DNA from: Neorhizobium alkalisoli
GTDB taxonomy: Bacteria > Pseudomonadota > Alphaproteobacteria > Rhizobiales > Rhizobiaceae
Length of the DNA stretch: 64,000 nt
Assembly (NCBI RefSeq): GCF_007829835.1
Contig: NZ_VIWP01000004.1
Location: 561,340 to 625,339, forward strand
Direction: 5' to 3'
Positions 62,808 through 64,000 of this stretch are shown here, piece after piece. Below the pieces are notes generated by a model, which was not told the origin of the DNA, ran no database searches, and saw only the letters and a program-made list of their open reading frames with translations. Every line of letters begins with the position of its first letter. Position 1 is the first letter of the stretch. A program made the translations under genes and the position numbers.

Positions 62808-64000
62808 ATGTCGCTTGCTTCTGCATTGTCCTCGGCTCAGTCGATCTTCACCAATACCGGCACGCAATCGTCGGTAACGTCGAAGAACATCGCCAACGCC
62901 CAGAACCCCGACTACGTCCGCCGTTCGGCGGTCGTCGTCACCGGAGGCAACGGCGCCATGATCGGCGACACGGTGCGTTCAGCCAATCAGCCGCTGCTGC
63001 GGCAGACGCTGGAGAGCACTGCATCGTCCAGTGGTCAGCGTACGCTTCTGAACGGCCTTGAGGAGATCAAGAGCCTGATGGGCGGCAACGATTACGAATC
63101 GTCGCCGGCCACGCTTCTTGCTGCCTTCCGCAACAATCTGGATGCCTATTCGTCCAAGGCGAATGACAACGGTCTGGCCCTGGCGGTCGTTTCTAGCGCC
63201 CAGGACGTAGTGACCTCGCTCAACTCGGCGTCCAATCAGTTGCAGTCGATCCGCAAGCGCGCGGATGACAGCATTCAGGAAAATGTCAGCGATCTCAACA
63301 CGCTGCTTTCCAAGTTCCAGGACGCCAACGATCAGGTCAAGAACCTGACGGCGACCGGCGGTGACCCGAACGACGCGCTCGACACGCGTGACAGCCTGCT
63401 GAAGCAGATCTCCGAAATCGTCGGCGTTTCGTCCTATACACGCACCAATAACGACATGGTTCTCTACACTTCGGATGGCACGATGCTGTTCGAAGGCGTC
63501 GCCCGCAAGGTGACGTTCCAGCCGACTTCGAGCTATGACGCGAGCACCGTCGGCAACGCGGTCTATATCGATGGCGTCCAGCTCAAGGCCGGCACGAATG
63601 GCGACACGAGCGCCAAGGGTTCGCTTGCCTCCTATCTGCAGCTGCGCGACGATATCGCTCCGACTTTCCAGGGCCAGCTTGACGAAATCGCGCGCGGCCT
63701 GATCACCTCCTTCGCGGAAACCGATCCGAACGATCCGGCTACGCTGGATCCAGCACCGGGCCTGTTCACCTGGACCGATGGCGGCGTGCAGCAGACAACG
63801 GTTCCGGACGGCGTCGAATTTGTCGATAACGACGGCGACGGCGTGGACGAAACTCCGGTTTCGGGTTCGGCGACTGTTGCCGGTCTTGCTTCGCGCATCA
63901 AGGTCAATCCGGCAGTCGTGCCGCCGGCCGGCAGCACCGATCTGATCCGCGATGGCGGCATCAACGGCACCGATTATGTCGTCAATACCGATGGCGGCAG
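62808..64000 (+). CDS. flgK: Flagellar hook-associated protein FlgK (partial, cut by window end)
   Basis: The ATG at 62808 opens a frame that runs to the window edge (397 complete codons visible). The N-terminus MSLASALSSAQSIFTNTGTQ and SKNIANAQNPDYVRRSAVV match the FlgK rod/hook motif, and DTRDSLLKQISEIVGVSSYT is the conserved FlgK helix. It joins hook to filament with FlgL. The 3' end is outside the window. Confidence 0.93.
   Translation, partial: MSLASALSSAQSIFTNTGTQSSVTSKNIANAQNPDYVRRSAVVVTGGNGAMIGDTVRSANQPLLRQTLESTASSSGQRTLLNGLEEIKSLMGGNDYESSPATLLAAFRNNLDAYSSKANDNGLALAVVSSAQDVVTSLNSASNQLQSIRKRADDSIQENVSDLNTLLSKFQDANDQVKNLTATGGDPNDALDTRDSLLKQISEIVGVSSYTRTNNDMVLYTSDGTMLFEGVARKVTFQPTSSYDASTVGNAVYIDGVQLKAGTNGDTSAKGSLASYLQLRDDIAPTFQGQLDEIARGLITSFAETDPNDPATLDPAPGLFTWTDGGVQQTTVPDGVEFVDNDGDGVDETPVSGSATVAGLASRIKVNPAVVPPAGSTDLIRDGGINGTDYVVNTDGG

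Overview
The window comes from a Rhizobiaceae chromosome (Rhizobium, Agrobacterium, Neorhizobium or Ensifer type). The evidence is gene content and order: VisN/VisR and Rem motility regulators, the rhizobial motor proteins MotC, MotD and MotE, four tandem flagellins, an icpA-cheS-cheY1-cheA-cheW-cheR-cheB-cheY2-cheD-cheT operon, and a bcsN-bcsA-bcsB cellulose operon. Composition is GC-rich, with a visibly AT-richer patch at about 1.38-2.25 kb.

Region 1 (1-2.85 kb) is accessory. A truncated phage-type AAA ATPase and an 82-residue orphan lie on the minus strand. They are followed by a pair of 17-bp direct repeats and the 3' remnant of tRNA-Phe, which looks like the distal attachment site of an integrated element extending off the left edge. 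Just outside it, an ATGA-coupled pair encodes a BMT5-like (rRNA uridine-N3 methyltransferase-like) protein and an AlkB-like Fe(II)/2-oxoglutarate dioxygenase. This is a possible nucleic-acid methylation writer/eraser pair.

Region 2 (2.9-13.5 kb) holds an RTX-repeat secreted protein, a 30-residue membrane peptide, a 3-methyladenine DNA glycosylase, the cellulose synthase operon bcsN-bcsA-bcsB and a divergent TPR protein.

Region 3 (13.9-39.7 kb) holds the chemotaxis operon, fliF, visN-visR, the minus-strand operon motA-fliM-fliN-fliG-flhB-unknown, and the plus-strand rod/ring operon flgF-fliI-unknown-flgBC-fliE-flgG-flgA-flgI-motE-flgH-fliL.

Region 4 (39.8-48.4 kb) is the most unusual part. 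A six-gene minus-strand cassette sits exactly between fliL and fliP. It encodes glucose-1-phosphate cytidylyltransferase, CDP-glucose 4,6-dehydratase, an RmlC-type epimerase, a sugar-nucleotide reductase, a CmcI-type methyltransferase and a GT2 glycosyltransferase. On the other side of fliP is a TPR/OGT (GT41, FlmG-like) glycosyltransferase that faces the flagellin genes. Together these suggest cytoplasmic glycosylation of flagellin with an O-methylated CDP-derived 6-deoxyhexose.

Region 5 (48.7-64 kb) holds four flagellin genes with shared upstream blocks and 5'-leader hairpins that would cover the ribosome binding site, then a FliH-like gene, motB, motC, motD, a flagellar transglycosylase, rem, flgE and the start of flgK (cut by the window end).

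Regulatory logic inferred from known rhizobial biology: VisNR activates rem, Rem activates the structural and flagellin genes, and flagellin leaders may be controlled post-transcriptionally.
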